Assembly (NCBI RefSeq): GCF_024586455.1
Contig: NW_026089624.1
Location: forward strand, 12,615,341 to 12,679,340
Direction: 5' to 3'
Source of the DNA: Bactrocera neohumeralis
Lineage: Eukaryota > Arthropoda > Insecta > Diptera > Tephritidae
Length of the DNA stretch: 64,000 nucleotides
Shown: positions 42,296-54,236 of the stretch, in pieces
Layout: the number at the start of each line of letters is the position of its first letter
Position numbering within the stretch: position 1 is the stretch's first letter
Notes under the pieces: model-generated
The model's input: only the letters and a program-made list of their open reading frames with translations
Databases searched by the model: none
What the model was told of the DNA's origin: nothing
Translations under genes and position numbers: made by a program

Positions 42296-44489
42296 CACAA
42301 ACAGCGTTTGAAAAACTACGCTACTCTCGTAGCATTTCATTTTACTCTTGCTACCGCTCTCACTTTGTTGGGAGCCATAGCATAGCCTTAGCATAACAAT
42401 GTAAAGTATGTGCTCTACTCTGCTCCGAGTTTTGTTAGGTAAAAATCTACAGCTGGAGCGGGAGCAAAAAATTAAATTCTGCGCTATGCTCTGGCGTAGC
42501 GGTAGCAAAAAATTGGGAGCGGTAGCACAGCGGAGGTAATGAAAATTTTCATGTGCTACAGCTCCTGCATGTGTTTGTTGTTTGTTGTTTTTTTTTTTTC
42601 TTTTTTGCTATTTTCTGTCATTTACAAGAATGGTACAAGTTGGTATATAAAAGAAAGTCGTTTATAACTCAAGAACGGCTGAACCGATTTGGCTTAAAAT
42701 TGGTGGGGATGTAGCATAGAAGCAGGGTAAGGACATAGGATCTATCTCTTCATGCTAAAATTCAATACAACTCATAAATACAAAAATTATATTTCAAATC
42801 ATAAGCATTTATTCAAAATTTATGTAAGAATCATTTGAAAATTTTAGTAATTCAAAAATAGAAAGAAATACATAAGTAAAAATTTTCATATCCAAACATG
42901 CTTAGTATATGGGTTATACTGATTTTGCTCCTTACCCAGGTAGTTTTTTTTTAAGACGAACCCGTCCGATATACAGTCAAACCTGTATAAGCGAGAGTTC
43001 AAGGGAGCACAATTTTATTCTCGCTTATAGAGGTTTCTCACTAACCCGAGTGCGATAAATTAACAACAAATAAAATCTATTGAGAAGAAAACAATACAAA
43101 ATCAATGATAAGAAGTTCCACGAAATTAAGAATGGGTAATAAAATAGCAGATGTTAAATTTGTTATTTGTTTTGTCATTTGTTACTGTATATATGTATCT
43201 TCTATGTATGTATGTATTTTTATTGTAGCTGTAGTTCCTCATATATAATATTCATAAATAAATAAAGCTCGACTGTCGCTTATAGAGGTATAGATAAGTA
43301 GCAGTCTCACTTACGGAGGTCTATGAGGCAAAAACGACTCTCTCTTACAGAGGTTTTTGTTTCTCACTATTAGAGGTTTAGGAAGCTTAAATAGACGCGT
43401 CCTAGCTATTACTCTCACTTATAGAGTTTTCTCACTAATCCAGTTCTCACTTATCCAGGTTTGACTGTATTTAATATCACAACAAAAAATGGCATTGAAA
43501 TTTTCATCGTCAAGGCACTGCAGATACTTTGCTGGATTATTGGTCAAGGACGCAAATGCATTCATAACAAACCAAACGCGATATCTAACATAAAGATATA
43601 GCGGAATAATTGGAGTGTTGATAAAAAGGTTTATTATAATTTTGGATATACAGAAATCTTTTCGATTCTTTGCAATATACATTGAAGTATGTATATGAGT
43701 ACAAATATTTTCTGTTATGTCGAAAAGGTCGATTTGCTTTGAGTACTCAATGTGCGATGCCATAAAATACCTCTGATCTACAGGAATTCAAAGATAAAAA
43801 ATCAGGATTGTAGTGTATTTTCTATGGAAAATTTTTACATGCCTCGGTCCAGTTCTTAATGTTAATATTTAGGGCTAAAATTTTCAGGGAATTTTTTTTT
43901 GGGGTATTTCCAAGGAAATTTCGTGACGGTACTGAAAAAAATTAATAGTTCAAAAAAAAAAAAACACCCTAATGTATATAAAAAGGGGGAAAGTATATGT
44001 AGTTAAAATTAATTTCGCAAATTCATAAATTCATAGTAATTGAGTATTGTAATACATTTGGAATAGATGATGTTTTTGGTAATATAAAAATGGTAAATAT
44101 TTTACATAATAAAAAAAAATTTATACTTTATTCAATTATTATCTAATTCACTTTATTAATATATTTCTTAAAATATTTGATTTTAGATTTATAAAGTCAC
44201 TTGACGCAACAATGTGCCAAAATGATTTGCATAACATTTTTTTGTTTGAATTATTCAATTAATTCAAATATTATGACAGAAAATAGCAAAAAAGGAAAAA
44301 AAAAAACAACAAACACATGCGGGAGCTGTAGCACATGAAAATTTTCATTAGCTCCGCTGTGCTACCGCTCCCAATTTTTTGCTACCGCTACGCCAGAGCA
44401 TAGCGCAGAATTTAATTTTTTGCTCCCGCTCCAGCTATAGTTTTCTACCTAACAAAACTCGGAGCAGAGTAGAGCACATACTTCACATA
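42296..44489. mobile_element. hAT-type non-autonomous element, copy 2
   Basis: Nearly the same sequence as 10576-12829 in the same orientation, beginning CAGCGTTTGAAAAACTACGC. The right end is truncated: at 44489 the right inverted repeat stops ~110 bases short and jockey RT sequence follows. A deletion has therefore removed the element end, its TSD and part of the LINE. The pogo-like MITE is at 42974-43467 and repeat A at 42655-42855. The minus ORF 43763-43419 is 114 codons here, slightly longer at its start than in copy 1. Confidence 0.88.
42974..43467. mobile_element. Pogo/Tc1-like MITE in hAT copy 2
   Basis: Same element and same TA site as 11240-11730, with CAGTCAAACCTG ends. It differs by a few small indels, for example an extra TTTA near 43377. 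Confidence 0.8.
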
Positions 44490-44835
44490 GCATGGATGGA
44501 AAGTTAAAGTGGAAGGAGTCTACACAAAGAAAAGTTGCTGAACTAAAACTAAAATACAACAAAATAAATTGGTTAATCGGCAAGAAATCGCCCCTAACAA
44601 CAACGCAGATTGAAAAGAACAACGTTTCATGACCTTCTAAGCAAATAACTAATACTATTATAATATTTAGTTTTTAATACAAAGTTTAGTTTTTATAAAA
44701 AGCTTCTTAATGGAGCTTTTATTGTTTTACCTTATAAATTATGAAAAATATTGCTTGTTAGTACTTTGTAACTAGTTGCAATTCGAATGAAATAAAAACC
44801 CATATCTTTGTTACGTTTCAATAAAAAAAAAAAAT

Positions 44836-45587
44836 ATATTAATTTGGAAAATTAACGACGAGTTTTCGGTTGCTAATATTTATTATTTGGATGCCAATAT
44901 TTAAAAAAAATGACGGACAGTTTCATTTGTTATAATTATCAGTATGTTAGATGTCGTTGTTTGAAAGTAGCAACAGTCCAAATACCATAACTTGTTTCAT
45001 AATTTTGTAAACAATCTACATCTTACCTGCAGCAATAGATTTATGGCGGAGATGCTTCGAAGCTGACTCTAACCTTTACTACGCAAGACGGAATATCTAA
45101 AGCTTACAAAAGGTGTTGAAAACTTCTCATGTATTCAGTGTAATTTCATATTACAATTCGAAACCCACTGGATGTGCATAAAAAGTATTAGAATTCTGAA
45201 TTATACTTTAATAGCAGAAAGTCAGTTTTAGACAATATTCATTCTTTTGTTTTTTAATAGACAAGCTTTATGTATTTTTTTAACAAATTATAAAGCATAA
45301 TTAAGTTTATACAGCCGGAATTAACAAACAATATTAATGAAAGTTGCTAAATAGTGTTAACAAAAGCTAAATGTGATATATGAATAACCGGCAGTGTTAT
45401 TAATCAGTGTTAAAGGGAAATGTTGCATGAGTAACAAATCACGACCAACCAGAAAAGTGTTCCACGACTTAAAAGGGTTTTAATTGCGTCGACAGTTATA
45501 TTAACAGGGACATAAAAAGCTATCCCTACAAATTTCTGAATAACAAGAACAATATTGCAAATATCGTCTAATCCAAAACTTGTGTCA
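44836..45587. other. No recognised gene; possible 5' flank of the next exon
   Basis: AT-rich sequence between the jockey poly(A) tail and the candidate exon. No repeat partner is seen. It could contain promoter or 5' UTR of the gene starting at 45588, but no promoter motif is clear. Confidence 0.3.
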
Positions 45588-45930
45588 ATGAACAATCAGA
45601 GTGATACACAGACTCCAGATCAAAAATGTGAAGTCTTAGTTAATACGTCAAAGATGCACTTTACCAAAAGAGGAATGAAACAGGATAACTTACTTCCACT
45701 CAATAATTCGTCTTATCAGATGATTTCTGTCTCTTATAGTAGCGGCGGTTCATCTCCAACGGATTTACCTTCGAATCATGCTAATGTGATTTTTCAAGAG
45801 GCGCAACTTCAGAATGGTATTGCAAGTAAATTGACATCGTCCAATGAGGCACGCCGCCAGAGTTTCTTAACTCATAGAGCCAACGATGGAGAAGATCACG
45901 TATCACAAGATTCTCAACTCCTTGCAAAAG
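45588..45930 (+). CDS. Candidate host gene, first coding exon
   Basis: An ATG at 45588 opens 114 codons plus one base and ends exactly at a consensus splice donor (AAAAG|GTGAGTAAAA at 45930/45931). The protein starts MNNQSDTQTPDQKCEVLV and is rich in Ser, Asn and Gln, with a basic ARRQSFLTHRAND segment near the end, including a possible basophilic kinase site (RRQS). It resembles no transposon protein in the window, and codon use is not repeat-like. The open frame begins upstream at 45555 without an ATG, so 45588 is the first usable start. I do not recognise the family; a cytoplasmic N-terminus of a membrane protein is conceivable. The next exon is not found in the window. Confidence 0.5.
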
Positions 45931-46049
45931 GTGAGTAAAATACTTAGCTAGTTAATAGAATCGAATAACACAGACGTTACGTATACTAGTTCAAATCACG
46001 CATTGTCAATTGCCACAGCTTATTTATGCTGCATACTTTGTAAAAAAAT

Positions 46050-46260
46050 CCCAAAAATGAAAAAAATTCTTTGGCGCCGCGATCTCATGATATGTACGGA
46101 TGGAAGAGGTTCTCAAGATCAAACAATCTAATCACCTCAGACTTACAGTTTTCGAAATTTTTGATATAAAACTTCAAAAATTATGATAATAATACACGCT
46201 ATTTCACTTTGTTTAACACACTTTATATACACTTTTTAATTAATATATTTATAATTACAC
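46050..46260 (-). repeat. Repeat B remnant
   Basis: Matches 13758-13975 (GCGATCTCATGATA, then AATAATACACGCTATTTCAC and TTTTTAATTAATATATTT blocks) in the same orientation. It lies in what would be the first intron or downstream flank of the candidate gene. Confidence 0.5.
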
Positions 46261-46359
46261 ATTGAAATACAGCTAGATACAAAATAATAGCACCTCGCTT
46301 GACAAACCAAATCTTGGAATTGTTTAACTATCCAGACGTTACATTTTATAAAATACTTT

Positions 46360-46405
46360 ACTGGCGTGGACAACGCTTACGCGATTATAGCCGAATTAAA
46401 AAAAA
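46360..46405 (-). mobile_element. RTE 3'-end stub
   Basis: CTGGCGTGGACAACGCTTAC, then GCGATTATAGCCGA, is the reversed end of the RTE coding region without the rest. It is an extreme 5' truncation or a surviving scrap of a larger copy. Confidence 0.55.
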
Positions 46406-46629
46406 AACTGGCTTGTTACTCAATTAAAATTAGAATTTAAGAAAGAAGTTGCCATATATTAACTGTACACTACAAGAAATGCACTCTGTCAAAAAATAGC
46501 ATCTCTACTTAAATTTTGTTAATTAAAATAGAATAGTAAAGCTGTATAACAAAAATATGTATTCATTTTATAGTATTTGAATTTTACATAAACAAAACTT
46601 TATTCTAAAACTTTGTTGTTTATGCTATG

Positions 46630-48362
46630 TTATAGCGGTACATTGTGGCTGCGGAGGCAATCTAGAATCAGGTGTGCTGGTGTTGCCTTTTCCAAGTCGT
46701 AGAACCGGCAGTTTGCGCAAGAGACTATGCCCTTGTTGGACAAGTGCTTCCTGAGCTCAGCATGACACATTCCTGCTGCCTGCTGCCATTGGTGTTCCCT
46801 CTCCACTCTTTCCTCCATGCGGTGCAGCTCCTTCTTTCTATTCACTCCTCTACTAAAAACGATTTAATCTCATATGCTGAGATCGCTTTTAGTGCCACTT
46901 TACTGTCGCTCAGAATGGCGATACCCTGGTTGCCATAGTTGCGGTGGAGATGGAGTTCTACGCACTGTTTTATAGCAAAAACTTCTGCGTGAAGAATGCT
47001 TGGAAAACGTCCCATTGGTATGGATATCTTGGTATGCGGTCCCGCAATACCTACTCCAATGCCTTCCGGTGTTTTCAAGCTGTCAGTGTACCACTGGATA
47101 GTACTGTCTCTCAGCAGTATCTCAAGCCTGGAATCTGTCTTGTTGCTGAGAGTAACTTTAAAATTCTTTGTGAAGTTAAGTCTCTTTGTAATGCCGTCCC
47201 TTGGAAGAAGGGCCAATGGTGTGCTTTTCACTACGGCCTTCATCTGTTGAGACGACATTATCTTCCCTTTGCCAAAATTCTGACATTAGCAGTATGTTTC
47301 GCTACCTGTTTAATCACCAGATGCAGCGGTGTGAGCTCCAGTATGATTTCAAGCGCTGCAGTGCGTCATGTGCGCGTTGCTTCTGAAGCACAGACACAGG
47401 TAAGCCTTTGCAGCTGCGATAGTTTAAGGCCTACCGAAGACTACGTTGCATTGGTAGCCCAAGCAACCGCTCCATAGGTGACAGTAGGCCTTGCCATCAT
47501 AGTATACAGCCATCTAACGATACCTGGCTTGCATCCTCAGGATCTGCCGGCCAGGCATCTGCATATCATGAGCGCCTTGGTTGCTTTGGACAGCGTTAGA
47601 TCCACATGCCTACTCCTACAATTGATAAGGGCTTCAAGCCCTGAAGAGGGTTTCGCTTAGAAAAAGAGATCGCGGTAGTTTTTGCCGGGTTGAACCTACC
47701 GTGTTGCACTACCCCTTTGCTTGACTTAAGCCCCTTTGAACAATATCGCTTCGCGCCATTATGAGAATGTCATCAGTGTATCCATGGCAACGAATCCCAT
47801 TGCGGGTGAGCAACTCATGTACTACCAGGCTCGTTAGCAGGGGGGATATTACTTCACCCTGTGGGTAGCCCCTCGTAGTGCCAAGACAAATCTTTCTCTC
47901 CCCCACAGTTGTTTCAGCTACCCTAGTACGCTGTAAGGCCTCAATTTATCCGCATACTGGAGCCGTCACGTTCCTTTTTTTCCAGTGCCTTGATCACGCT
48001 TACGTGAGGCGTACGAGTATTATCAAAAGCACTTTAAATGTAAAGGAAGGCGCATATCGCAACCTCTCCATTAACCAGCGAATTCTATAGTTCAGATGTG
48101 AGTTGGTACAGAGATCTGTCCGCTCTGTACGCTTGCTGGCTGGCATGTAGAGGTGCGATTTTCAGCGCTTCCGATCTTATGTGGTTGTCACTATCTTTTC
48201 CATCCCTTTTAAAATGAAGGGTGTAAGACTAATCGGGCGGAATGATTTGGCAAACGAGTAGTCTCTCCTACTTACCTTGGGGATGAAGATTACCTTCGCA
48301 ATTCTCCACGTATTTAAAATACTGCTTAAATTTGCAAACTGAAGTATAAACCACTTTAACAA
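46630..48362 (-). pseudogene. LINE with RT and RNase H domains (LOA/I-like)
   Basis: Minus strand, from the right: RT start (TWRIAKVIFIPKVSRRDYSF, AKSFRPISLTPFILKGMEKI), the TRGYPQGEVISPLLTSLVV box (47880), and a catalytic box reading GYTDDI where Ala is changed to Thr (47790). A connection region follows (LQRLTCVCASEATRT, TAALEIILELTPLHLVIKQV). Next is an RNase H domain (IQWYTDSLKTPEGIGVGIAG; catalytic Glu in ILHAEVFAIKQC; ILSDSKVALKAISAY) and a Cys-containing C-terminus (CANCRFYDLEKATPAHLILDC). An RNase H domain is found in I, LOA and some R1-group LINEs. At least four frameshifts or stops interrupt it. Confidence 0.75.
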
Positions 48363-49214
48363 TCGTTAAATAAAAATGCTAACTTATTTAAAATGTACAA
48401 TTCTTTTAGTTTAATGTTTATTTAGTAAGCATATTAATTTTATACAAGTCAATGTTTTATGTGCTATTAAAAATGCGCATGCCGATGTTGAAAGAATTGG
48501 GTGCCCAAAGGATTTATCGTCGTCGTATCTCGTTAATATCGACTTGACCGTCGCGCGCAGGATCGATGTACCACGAAGTAAATAAGCGACAGCTGGTGTC
48601 GACACAACGCAATGTGGAATCGAATGTAGAGAGTAAATTGCGTAGACGAATTGTGTAGAACGAGTGTAAAAAGCGAATGTGTTCGCTATCCTTTTGCCAA
48701 TCCTATTTGTTGAGTGGGTTAATTGATGTAGAAGAGTGGTGAGTTGTGTTGTGTAATGATGTATGAGTATGGTGTCATCGGATGTGTTTTATTAGTGTGT
48801 GCCAGTTTTTCAGAGTAGTGTGAGTGGATGCTTAACTCATTTAAACATCCTGGGCCCCCTAGGCGAACGACGTTTTGCCCAGTACTATGTATAACCTGAT
48901 ATCTAATTCGGCTAAAAGCGCGGAAGATTAGCTGTAAGAAGCGATTTTGGTTTTAATATAAATTTGTATTTTATGTAAGTATTGGTACCGGAGGCAGTAA
49001 TTTTCGTTTGCACGTCTCGACGACTTATTATTGTAGGAAAAAAAACTTGCTTCCGGTTATATACATTTTCGTAATTTATCGGTTTGGTATACCGGATTTT
49101 TATTATTTGCCATTTCTGTATTATCGGCAATTGTTTGCATTTTATTTATTTTCGGCTTATGAAGGATAATAACTCCACGCCTGGCGCAGATATGGCCAGA
49201 ATGGATACTCCTGG
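48363..49214. other. Unassigned region
   Basis: No protein motif is recognised. Bases 48620-48850 are GT-rich with a GTGAGTTGTGTTGTGTAATG stretch. The short block ATGCTTAACTCATTTAAACA (48829) resembles 30302-30320 next to the gap, suggesting a shared unknown repeat. Confidence 0.3.
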
Positions 49215-49435
49215 AGTTAGGACTGTGATTCTTACATGAATTTTGAAAAAAATGCTTATGATTTAAAATATAATTTTTGTATTTATGAGTTGTATTGAAT
49301 TTTAACATAAAGAGATATAAAGTATCCTATGTCCTTACCTTGGTTCTAAGCTACCTCCCCACCAATTTTCAGCCAAATCGGTTAATTCGTTATTGTGTTA
49401 TTAATGGTGTAACTAACACGACTTTCTTTTATATA
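49215..49435 (-). repeat. Dispersed repeat A, reversed
   Basis: Reversed copy of repeat A (GATTCTTACATGAATTTTGA, TGCTTATGATTT, ACCAATTTTCAGCCAAATCG). It is about full length compared with 10915-11115. Bases 49436-49687 show nothing recognisable. Confidence 0.6.
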
Positions 49436-49687
49436 TGTGTAGAGATTTGAAGCTTTATGCAGCTGATTCCCATAACCCGCGCGTCGATAGATGCGATAAG
49501 AGCGACCATTGGCTTTTGTAAGTGTAAGTGCGTCTTTGTATCGCATTGGGAACTTCGGGATACCGTAACGTGAATTTTGAGTTGTCACATATTGTATTAT
49601 AGGTGTCGATTTTTCGACTATCAGAGATAACTCTGACTTTATGTTTTATACTAATTTTTCGAGTACGACCTACCGGCCAATATTTGT

Positions 49688-52588
49688 GTATCATGTGTAG
49701 AAGTTCACGCAAGTTCACTTGGGAGTGGCCAGAAACGATTACATATGGCTCAAGCAGCTCACGACTTCCGGTCTTTGACCAAGTATCCTCTGGGTAGCCT
49801 AAGAACATCCGTTTGAAAGCGAGCTAAAGGGTTGTGCGCTGGGTTTGGGACCCGCCACTTAAAAAACACCCCAAATGAAAGGAAACATCAGCCTTGGATG
49901 TATGACCCCCCTTTTGATGGCGACCATGGCAAACGAAATAAGGACTACGAATTCAGGGCATGCACCTGGTGGATAAATGAGTTAAGTTCCCACCCTCATA
50001 CACCACTACACCACACAACACACCACTCACAAAGCAACATTGGCACACTCACCACACTTGGAGACAACACTCATCGATTGGAAGCAGAAGTCTACACCTA
50101 CACACACACTAATACACGTTGTATTAATACAATACAGGTTGATGTACGGACCCACCATAACTCTCCACAGCCCAACGAGCAAAAACCCTCGTCCTGGAAG
50201 AGGCCGTCTTTTTCGACAGCGATTTTCGAGCAATAAGCATCGGCGGACGCTTTTACACGTTTTTTGGTATTTTCGGCAGGCATCTCAACGTTTCTTTTTT
50301 TTCATCATCTTCGGCGCGCAGCTCAACCATCGATCCGACATTGGGAGATCCTCTACGCGCAGCAGCTGAACCAACGCATGAACTCCGAGTGTGCTTTAAT
50401 ATAATTTGAATATTGTTATACATTGTTTCGCCTCCACTGGTATCCGACCAGGGAGATTTTCATTACAACCTTTCCGCATTTTCCAATAAAATTATCATCT
50501 TGAAGTGAACAAAAAAAAAAAACTTATATATATCGCGTCCTAAAAGGAGTGGGTATTAAAAATAAGTGGTAAGTTATCTACCTGGCATGTCATGTCTCTT
50601 TATTGGGAAGGTGCCGCTGCCCGGCTGGTTGATGTCGTCGTTAGAGTGAAGGCTGACATCACCGTGGTGGGAGAGAGACTCCGTCGCCGAGTACTATCAT
50701 TCACTCCGGCAAATGAACGTCTAGCCACAATTCGCATCAAAGCGAGGTTCTTCAACATATCGCTGATTTGCGCCCACGCCCCGACGGAAGAGAAGGACGA
50801 TGTGACCAAAGATGCCTTCTATGAGCGCTTGGAGCACACATAAGAGCGCTGCCCCGCCACGATGTCAAAATCGTGCTTGGCGACTTTAACGCCAGGGTGC
50901 GAAAAGAAAGTATCTTTGGCCCGACGGTCGGTAAATTCAGCCTGTACGAGGAAACATCCCCTAATGCGTTGAGTCTGATCGACTTCGCCGGGGCCCTGTA
51001 ATACTAGATTCCAGCATAAGAAGATTCATCAAGCCACCTGGCTGTCTCCGGATCGAAAAACCACCAACCAGATCGATCATGTTGTGATAGATGAAAGACA
51101 CGGCTCAAGTGTTTTAGATGTGCGTGCACTCCTAGGTCCTATCATCGACTCGGACCACTATCTTGTTGCAGCCAAGATTCGCACCCGCCTCTGTGCAGCA
51201 AAAAACGCACGCCAACAAACACAAGAAGGTTCGACGCCGAGAAGTTGCAATCACAAAAGATAGCCGAACGATTTTCTACTCGACTTGCACTCCTGCTCTC
51301 TGAGAGCACTCGTCAACAACCCGGTATAAAGGAACTGTGGGACGGCATTTCAAATTCCTTACGTGCAGCTGCAACCGTAACCATTGGTTTTAGGAAAATG
51401 CAAAAGAACAGCTGGTACGACGAGGAGTGCCGTGTCGCAGTGGAGAGAAAACAGACTACCTATCTCGCAACGTAACGATCGACCACAACACGTGCGGGAT
51501 GGGATAGATACCGAGAGTTGAAAAGGGAAGTGAGACGCATTTGCAGACAGAAAAAGAAAGAGGCTGAAATGCGTGAGTATGAGGAGCTTGATAAGCTGGC
51601 CGAAAGGGGTAATGCTCGAAAATTCTACGAAAAAATGCGGCGGCTTACAGAGGGTTTCAAGACCGGAGCATACTCTTGTAGAACCCCCGAAGGTGATCTA
51701 GTGATCGATGCCCAGAGCATACTTAAATTATGGAGGGAACACTTCTCCAGCCTGCTGAATGGCAGTGAACGCACAACACCAGGAGAAGGCGAACCCGATT
51801 CCCCAATCGATGACGATGGAGCAGACGTTCCATTGCCCGACCGTGAAGAAGTTCGAATAGCAATCGCCCGCCTTAAGAACAACAAAGCGGCGGGGGCCGA
51901 TGGATTGCCGGCCGAGCTATGCAAACACGGCGGCGAAGAACTGATAAGGAGTATGCATCAGCTTCTTTGTAAAATATGGTCGGACGAAGGCATGCCCAAC
52001 GATTGGAATTTAAATGTACTCTACCCAATCCACAAAAAGAGAAACCCCACAATCTGCGCCAACTATCGTGGGATAAGCCTCCTCAACATAACGCATAAAG
52101 TTCTATCGGGCGTATTGTGTGAAAGATTAAAGCCCACCGTCAACAAACTGATTGGACCCCATCAACCGCGCCGTGTCAGGTCTAAGGCAAATCAACAACT
52201 GACCGGATATTCACCATGCGCCAAATCTTGGAAAATACCCGTGAAATGGGAATCGACACACACCACCTATTTGTCGATTTCAAAGCTACTTTCGACAGCA
52301 CGAAAAGGAGCTGCCATTATGCCGCGATGTCAGAATTTGGTATCCCCGCAAAACTAATACGGCTGAGTAAGCTGACGTTGCGCAACATCAAAAGCTCCGT
52401 CAGAATCGGGAAGGTCCTCTCTGAGCCGTTCGATATCTAACGAGGTTTCAGTCAAGGCGATTCCCTATCGTGTGACTTTTTCAACCTGCTTCTGGAGAAA
52501 ATAGTTCGAGCTGCAGAACTTAATAGAGAAGGTACCATCTTTTATAAGAGTGTACAGTTGCTGGAATATGCCGATGATATTGATATCA
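49688..52588 (+). pseudogene. RTE-clade LINE copy E, interrupted and 3' truncated
   Basis: Starts with the family leader (TCATGTGTAGAAGTTCACGC) and the endonuclease start at about 49890 (FDGDHGKRNKDYEFRACTW). A 610-base insert follows at 49970-50579. Endonuclease resumes (FNISLICAHAPTEEKDDV), with deletions and a stop near 50843 and 51000. The linker and RT start (51518-52357) are open: CRQKKKEAEMREYEELDKLA, NKAAGADGLPAEL, ANYRGISLLN. The GFRPGKS region is scrambled by an indel, VDFKATFDS is at 52275, a stop falls just before RGFSQGDSL, and the element ends at the catalytic EYADDIDI at 52588. The 3' end is absent. Confidence 0.85.
49970..50579. mobile_element. 610-bp insertion, possible solo LTR
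   Basis: Interrupts the RTE sequence between two copies of ACCTGG (49964-49969 and 50580-50585), a probable TSD. It has no RT motifs. It contains a CACA-rich start, an AATAAAATT polyadenylation-like signal at 50487, an A-run and a TATATAT stretch. Length and content fit a solo LTR or a short non-autonomous element. Terminal TG...CA is not clear, so the class is uncertain. Confidence 0.45.
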
Positions 52589-52597
52589 CATGTAGAT

Positions 52598-52801
52598 ATG
52601 TCATCCGCAAAAATTACAAATATTTTTCTACAAAAACAACAATCGTTTCTAGTAGCAGCAGCAGAGTTACAAGTCAATAGGCATGGCAGCCAAATCGATC
52701 AATCGATGATCAAATTTGTAAAACACACAACAACAACATGTTCATTCATCAACGCAGGCGCTCCTTCAACAGGCAAACTCGCTTCATTCATAAAAGCAAA
52801 C
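52598..52801 (+). CDS. Possible exon next to RTE copy E
   Basis: An ATG at 52598 opens 68 codons (MSSAKITNIFLQKQQSFLVA; later AGAPSTGKLASFIKAN) and meets a possible donor AAAC|GTAAGC at 52801/52802. It lies directly after the truncated RTE and has no similarity I recognise. It may be chance or the first exon of a gene truncated by the LINE. Confidence 0.2.
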
Positions 52802-53585
52802 GTAAGCGTTTTTTCGCGGCGATGGCAAAATCATAAATTGAACACTTTCTGATATTTTTCTGGAAAAATATTTTTCTTTTAAAATTTTTTTCCGTGGTTC
52901 GCAAAAATCTGCGTCGATATGAATGAACGCTCATATATATACATACATACATATTTACGCAAGTTTGTGGCGAAACTGTTAGAGCGGCAAAGGAAGCGGT
53001 GACCATCGGCGATCGTTCGCTTATTTTTTCGGCACAGCTTTGATTTTCTACCAACAATACAATGTTGTGACGCTTTGTCACCGCGTCAGTACTTCGACAG
53101 ATTGACTCTATAAGCTGAAATCAGACGATTGGTCAAGTGTACCAATTTTTTGTCAGTTATATGTACAGATCGTGTGACAGCCAGAAAATATTTGGCATAA
53201 GGCAAATAAACAAAATTTTTGTGCAGATGGACCGATAAAATACGGCTCTGTTGTACCAATCATGTGAACTGTTGTACAAATCAAGTAAATACAAAAAATG
53301 GACAAATGTACCGATAATTTTATCTGCCACTGCGGGACCAATCACAGTGATCAATCAATTCAAATAAAGCCAAAATTATGTTTTTATTATCCTAAGAATT
53401 CTTTACACCTGGCTGGAATTTCATTATTTACTGTTTGGCAACCCTATGATTATTAAATTAATAATAATAAATAGTTATTAAACTTGGCAGCACTGATATC
53501 TGCAAAAACAATTGATACACCACTGCTCTTTATTCCATTTGTCCGTTATTAAACAAGTCACTACATCTATTGGTGAGTATAAATA
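52802..53585. other. No gene recognised; weak repeat at 53110-53345
   Basis: Bases 53110-53345 share blocks with 57818-57935 (AATCATGTGA, TGTACAAATCA, GTACCAAT-type). Both lie outside the split Harbinger pieces, so they could be the two ends of that element. The match is weak. The rest shows nothing. Confidence 0.3.
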
Positions 53586-54162
53586 ATGGTTTGTCAAAAA
53601 AGTCTTGCGGTATTTTTATTGAATTTTTTTTTTTTTTTTTTGAAATTGAAATGAATTTTTGATGACTCATGCCCAGCTCTTGACCGATGCTACGGCTGCT
53701 ACTATGCCGGTCTCTTTCGACCAATTCAGCGATTTTATCGCAATTTTCGACGACAGGCCTTCCGGAGCGTGGCGCATCTTCGACCACCTCTACACCAGAA
53801 CGAAAACATTGAAACCATCGTTGTGCGGTGGAAATGGAAACTGTATCGGGTCCATAAACTGCACAAGTTTTATTGGCGGCTTAAGATGCATTTTTGCCTT
53901 TATCGTAGTAGTACTGTAAAATATGCCGTATTTTCACTTTATTTTGCTTCATGTTTGCGACGCTATAACTCACGAACGACTTAAAAGAAACAACAATCAA
54001 TCAAACGACTTAAAAGAAACAACAATCAATCAAACACGTGTTAGCGCGTGAAATTAGCTTTCCAAAAAGGTATAGCATGACCCGATGTGATGAATAAAAC
54101 TGGAACTACGCTCTTTCAGCGCCAACGAGCGAAAATACTGCAAGACTTTTTTGACAACCTAT
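53586..54162 (-). mobile_element. Internally deleted mariner (D,D34D type)
   Basis: 577 bases between TA targets, with inverted ends ATGGTTTGTCAAAAAAGTCT and (reversed) ATAGGTTGTCAAAAAAGTCT. The minus strand from about 53952 encodes the transposase N-terminus (MKQNKVKIRHILQYYYDKGK, then a stop, then STAQRWFQCFRSGV, VEDAPRSGRPVVE and ERDRHSSSRSIGQELGMSH), the paired helix-turn-helix. The whole catalytic part is deleted. A 29-base direct duplication (CGACTTAAAAGAAACAACAA...) lies at 53971-54030. Confidence 0.85.
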
Positions 54163-54236
54163 TATTTATGATATGTTTATATATATTTATGTATTTACAT
54201 TTAATATATTAATATTGTTCATTTATTTTTCAGAAT

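Larger units (their letters stand above)
35424..44835 (+). mobile_element. Jockey-type LINE (family 2), host of a transposon nest
   Basis: Coding segments of one LINE are spread over 9.4 kb: ORF1 (35474-35977), endonuclease (36100-36690), RT N-terminus (37054-37531), RT finger (42055-42140), a piece around the catalytic region (42170-42295), the RT C-terminus (44490-44630, KYNKINWLIGKKSPL) and a 3' UTR ending in poly(A) at 44820-44835. The gaps are filled by other transposons. At 37531/42055 removing the insert restores an unbroken KSLI-PIHQFGFR reading. The RT catalytic region is deleted and frameshifted, so the copy is dead. Confidence 0.85.

Noticed and set aside
47878..48090. Plus-strand ORFs at 46672-48090
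   Set aside because: They lie antisense to the RNase H-type LINE, whose minus-strand motifs explain the region.
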